The notes beneath the pieces are model-generated. The model did not search any database and was not told the origin of the DNA. It was given only the letters and a program-made list of their open reading frames with translations. Below, in pieces: positions 6,352-8,285 of a stretch of DNA of 8,285 nt (position 1 is the stretch's first letter; every line of letters begins with the position of its first letter). Source of the stretch: Vulcanimicrobiota bacterium (GTDB lineage: Bacteria; Eremiobacterota; Eremiobacteria; Baltobacterales; Baltobacteraceae). Position numbers and translations under genes: made by a program. The stretch is taken from the NCBI GenBank assembly GCA_030042755.1, contig JASHZC010000064.1, positions 1 to 8,285 of the forward strand. The letters are read 5' to 3'.

Positions 6352-7237
6352 CGCTTGAGGCTTGGGGCGCGGCCTTTGCAGCGCGTTCGATGTATGCTGA
6401 GCGCAGCATCGAAATCGCGGCATAGAGCACGACCACCACGACGAGCCAGCGGACCCATTCGAGGGGCAACGACTTCACGATGAACGCCGCAATCAACACG
6501 CCGGGTAGTCCGCCGATCGTCAGACCGATCGCCGCTTTGAATTGGTATGCGTCGAACTTGATGAATCGCGCGCTCGCCACCGGCATGAGGAAAGCGCACG
6601 ATCCCATCATGATCGGAAACGCCGCGCGCGGATTCATGCCGAGCAGGCTGATCAGGATGAGGCAGGGCGCGTAAAGACCGATGCCGATCGTCATCAGCGC
6701 GCCAAGACAGAAATTGGCAACCATTGCGAAGATCAAGAGCGTGCCCGAAAGGCCCAGCGCGTCGCCGCCGCCCGGAATCAGTTTGAGATTCGTCATGATG
6801 AAAAGCACCGCGGCGGCAACGAGCGCGCCGCCCATGCCGATTTGCACGTAGCGCCGCGGCCAGCGCGCGACGAAGCCGGCCCCGAGCCAACCGCCTGCAA
6901 CGGACGCCGCTATCAAGAGGATCATCGTCAGCGGATCGACGCCGATGACGGTGGTGTAGATCAGCGCCTCGGCAACCGTCGGCAGCGTATGACCGACGTT
7001 GAGCGTTCCGGGAATCTTTTCGTCGGGAACCAGCTTGAAGAATTTGAAAAACGACGTCGTTACCGCAAACGAACCGATGCCGAGCGTATCGAAGAAGTCG
7101 GTGACGAAGCCGATGCCGAGGTTCCCAGGCGACGGCCAAACGAACGAACCTTGCCGGCGCACTTCGGCGCCCCAGAGAACGACGTACACGATCGCAACGA
7201 CGACCAAGGCCGCCAGGAGAAACGCCAAGACGCTCAT
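6344..7237 (-). CDS. TauE/SafE family permease (putative sulfite/organosulfonate exporter)
   Basis: A 297-residue inner-membrane protein with eight or nine hydrophobic segments, near 2-22, 38-60, 82-100, 102-123, 130-149, 163-200 (possibly two), 205-221, 234-255 and 259-278. It shows the internal duplication typical of the family: GFVTDFFDTLGIGSF (43-57) in the first half and LGALMTIGIGLYAP (178-191) in the second. TauE/SafE proteins are linked to export of sulfite, sulfoacetate or related anions, but most members are untested. It starts with ATG 16 bp after the small membrane protein gene, with only a weak AGG upstream. It appears to be the third gene of a leftward unit beginning at or before metH, so a link to sulfur or methionine metabolism is plausible. 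Its stop overlaps the cfa stop region. Family call is good; substrate unknown. Confidence 0.88.
   Translation of the reverse strand: MSVLAFLLAALVVVAIVYVVLWGAEVRRQGSFVWPSPGNLGIGFVTDFFDTLGIGSFAVTTSFFKFFKLVPDEKIPGTLNVGHTLPTVAEALIYTTVIGVDPLTMILLIAASVAGGWLGAGFVARWPRRYVQIGMGGALVAAAVLFIMTNLKLIPGGGDALGLSGTLLIFAMVANFCLGALMTIGIGLYAPCLILISLLGMNPRAAFPIMMGSCAFLMPVASARFIKFDAYQFKAAIGLTIGGLPGVLIAAFIVKSLPLEWVRWLVVVVVLYAAISMLRSAYIERAAKAAPQASSAT
6386..6413. repeat. Imperfect hairpin near the convergent gene ends
   Basis: TTCGAT (6386-6391) pairs with ATCGAA (6408-6413) and GCTG (6396-6399) with CAGC (6404-6407), leaving a 4-nt bulge and a 4-nt loop. It lies 34 bp after the cfa stop, within the C-terminal codons of the permease gene. 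It could help end the cfa transcript, but lacks a T-run on either strand. Confidence 0.25.
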
Positions 7238-7253
7238 GGGCGCCTATCGTTCG

Positions 7254-7541
7254 CTACCACCGGCCGTGCATCTTGTTCCAGATCTCGATCTCCGAACGCG
7301 GCCGCCGAAGCCGCCTTCTCCATTCGAAATACGTCGAGCCAAGCATGGCGCTTACTATTGATACGAAGAAGACGCGGTACCGCAGCGAGGATAGCGTCGA
7401 AAGGTACATACCGATCAGGAAGCACGAGATGATGACAAGTCCAATCCTCTTACTGCGAGGATCGGTCCCAGCCCACATTCGAGCCATGACTGCAATATAG
7501 ACGATCGCAAGGATGGCGCCGAAAATTGCCAACCAAATCAT
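7254..7541 (-). CDS. Small three-pass membrane protein of unknown function
   Basis: I do not recognise this 95-residue protein. It has three hydrophobic segments, about 1-22, 33-53 and 56-72. Basic residues lie between the first and second segments (R29, K31, R32) and after the third (R75-R82 region), so by the positive-inside rule the N-terminus is outside and the C-terminus in the cytoplasm. The 24-residue cytoplasmic tail is Arg-rich, then ends with SEIEIWNKMHGRW. It has no cysteine pair or recognised catalytic motif. The gene is supported by a strong ribosome binding site (AGGGAGG, 9 nt before the ATG) that overlaps the metH stop, and by tight spacing to both neighbours (15 and 16 bp). 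It may be an accessory to the downstream permease, or simply an orphan membrane protein; both are guesses. Confidence 0.75.
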   Translation of the reverse strand: MIWLAIFGAILAIVYIAVMARMWAGTDPRSKRIGLVIISCFLIGMYLSTLSSLRYRVFFVSIVSAMLGSTYFEWRRRLRRPRSEIEIWNKMHGRW

Positions 7542-7550
7542 GATCGTCGG

Positions 7551-7557
7551 CCTCCCT
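7551..7557 (-). promoter_or_regulatory. Strong ribosome binding site overlapping the metH stop codon
   Basis: On the minus strand the metH stop TGA runs directly into AGGGAGG (sharing the A), 9 nt before the ATG of the small membrane protein gene. This fixes the start of the small gene and suggests that ribosomes ending metH promote its translation. Confidence 0.75.
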
Positions 7558-8285
7558 CAGCGGACTGCCGCGGCGTTGAAATACGAAGCGCGTGGGTGAT
7601 GTATGACGATGGCCGCAGTCGATTGTTCCGGAACGATTTGAAACGCTTCGGTCAGCGTTACGCCGATCCTCGCCTGCGCGCCCAGGATACGGAACGCCGT
7701 CTCGTGCTGCGAGAGGTCCGGGCAAGCCCCGTAGCCCCACGAGTAGCGCTTGCCGCGCTCGGGATCGAGGCGCAATTCGGTGCGAATGCGGCGGTGCGTC
7801 CACTCGGCCAGCGCCTCGGCCGATTGCACCGAGAAACCGTGGAGAAAATACGATTCGCTGTAATCGCCGGCGGCCTGCAGCGCCTCGGTGCGTTCCGACG
7901 CGTGGCTCCCAACGGTGACGACTTGAAGTGCGACGACGTCGATGCCGCGGCCGCCGTCCGGTTCGCGTAGATAGTCGGCAAGGCATAAGTGGTCGCCGCC
8001 GACCTGACGCGCAAAGGTAAAGCGCGCGATCTCGTGCGCCGCATCGTCTGGATCGTAGACGACGACATCGTTGCCGGAACCTGCCGCGGGGAAGTAGCCG
8101 TACACGACTTTCGGCTCGAGCAAACCGCCGGCTTGCGCTTCGTGCTCGTACCGGCGCAAGCGCGGATCGAATTCGTTGCGAACCAACTCCTCGAACGCTT
8201 CACCTTTGGTATTGCTCGCGCCCCATGACAGCCGGTAGAGACTCTTAAGGTCGAAGCACGGCCAGAGTTCGCGCAGATCGACGTC
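7557..8285 (-). CDS. metH: Cobalamin-dependent methionine synthase, C-terminal reactivation domain (partial)
   Basis: The gene enters from the right edge and reads leftward; 242 residues and the TGA stop are visible, with the N-terminal remainder outside. MetH methylates homocysteine to methionine with a methyl group from methyltetrahydrofolate carried by cobalamin. The visible part is the activation domain, which binds SAM to remethylate oxidised cobalamin. Landmarks in order: YRLSWGASNTKGEAFEELV (17-35), YGYFPAAGSGNDVVVYD (62-78), CLADYL (101-106), VALQVVTVGS (118-127), the SAM-binding signature RYSWGYGACPD (180-190), and LTEAFQIVPEQS (211-222) followed by IHHPRASYF. The signature has Gly where GYPACP is usual. 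E. coli MetH has RPAPGYPACP here. The frame continues without a stop to the edge, so internal TTG or ATG codons are not the start. Whether the folate, homocysteine and cobalamin domains are on the same polypeptide cannot be seen. Confidence 0.92.
   Translation of the reverse strand, partial: DVDLRELWPCFDLKSLYRLSWGASNTKGEAFEELVRNEFDPRLRRYEHEAQAGGLLEPKVVYGYFPAAGSGNDVVVYDPDDAAHEIARFTFARQVGGDHLCLADYLREPDGGRGIDVVALQVVTVGSHASERTEALQAAGDYSESYFLHGFSVQSAEALAEWTHRRIRTELRLDPERGKRYSWGYGACPDLSQHETAFRILGAQARIGVTLTEAFQIVPEQSTAAIVIHHPRASYFNAAAVR

Noticed and set aside
6258..7139. A 293-codon minus-strand frame overlapping the permease in another frame
   Set aside because: Arg/His-rich, without hydrophobic segments or motifs; it is a frame shadow of the permease gene.
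6542..7432. A 296-codon + strand open frame opposite the permease gene
   Set aside because: Its product is a low-complexity Arg/Asp/Glu-rich chain, while the minus strand encodes clear membrane helices with family motifs. It also spans two minus-strand genes.

Overview
The window is a densely coding, GC-rich bacterial chromosome segment with eight protein genes and almost no free DNA. The longest spacer is 32 bp, so no stretch over 300 bases lacks a gene. I see no tRNA, rRNA, CRISPR array, insertion sequence or phage gene. GC-rich codon use, free-living metabolic genes and the MetH subtype (motif RYSWGYGACP) fit a poorly cultured, high-GC, probably aerobic environmental lineage. Candidates are Eremiobacterota/WPS-2, or relatives of Chloroflexota or Actinomycetota. 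This placement is an impression, not a result.

Left part, + strand (1-6351): five genes in one direction, with gaps of 31, 3 and 32 bp and then a 4-bp overlap. They are the C-terminal part of a ManB/AlgC-type phosphohexomutase, a Dps ferritin-like protein, a 904-residue two-headed dynamin-like GTPase, an N-acetylglucosamine-6-phosphate deacetylase (NagA), and a cyclopropane-fatty-acid synthase family methyltransferase (Cfa). No terminator or promoter is evident between them, so an operon is likely. The products suggest envelope upkeep under stress: sugar phosphates for glycans, iron and peroxide detoxification and DNA protection, membrane remodelling or repair, amino-sugar recycling, and lipid tail modification. 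This joint role is inferred from the gene order.

Right part, - strand (6344-8285): three genes read leftward. They are the C-terminal part of cobalamin-dependent methionine synthase (MetH, reactivation domain), an unrecognised 95-residue protein with three predicted membrane segments, and a TauE/SafE-family permease. Gaps are 15 and 16 bp, and the ribosome binding site of the small gene overlaps the metH stop codon, so they are probably co-transcribed. The pairing of methionine synthesis with a putative sulfur-anion exporter hints at sulfur metabolism. The two transcription units converge, with the cfa and permease 3' ends overlapping by 8 bp.

Main points for a second look: the dynamin-like protein, whose second GTPase domain keeps its P-loop but lacks the usual later GTP-binding motifs and a full stalk; a perfect 16-bp inverted repeat with a 2-nt spacer just inside the dynamin gene; the dps-dynamin-nagA-cfa combination as a possible membrane stress module; a Cys-to-Ser change at a conserved site in the Cfa homologue; and the small membrane protein between metH and the permease.
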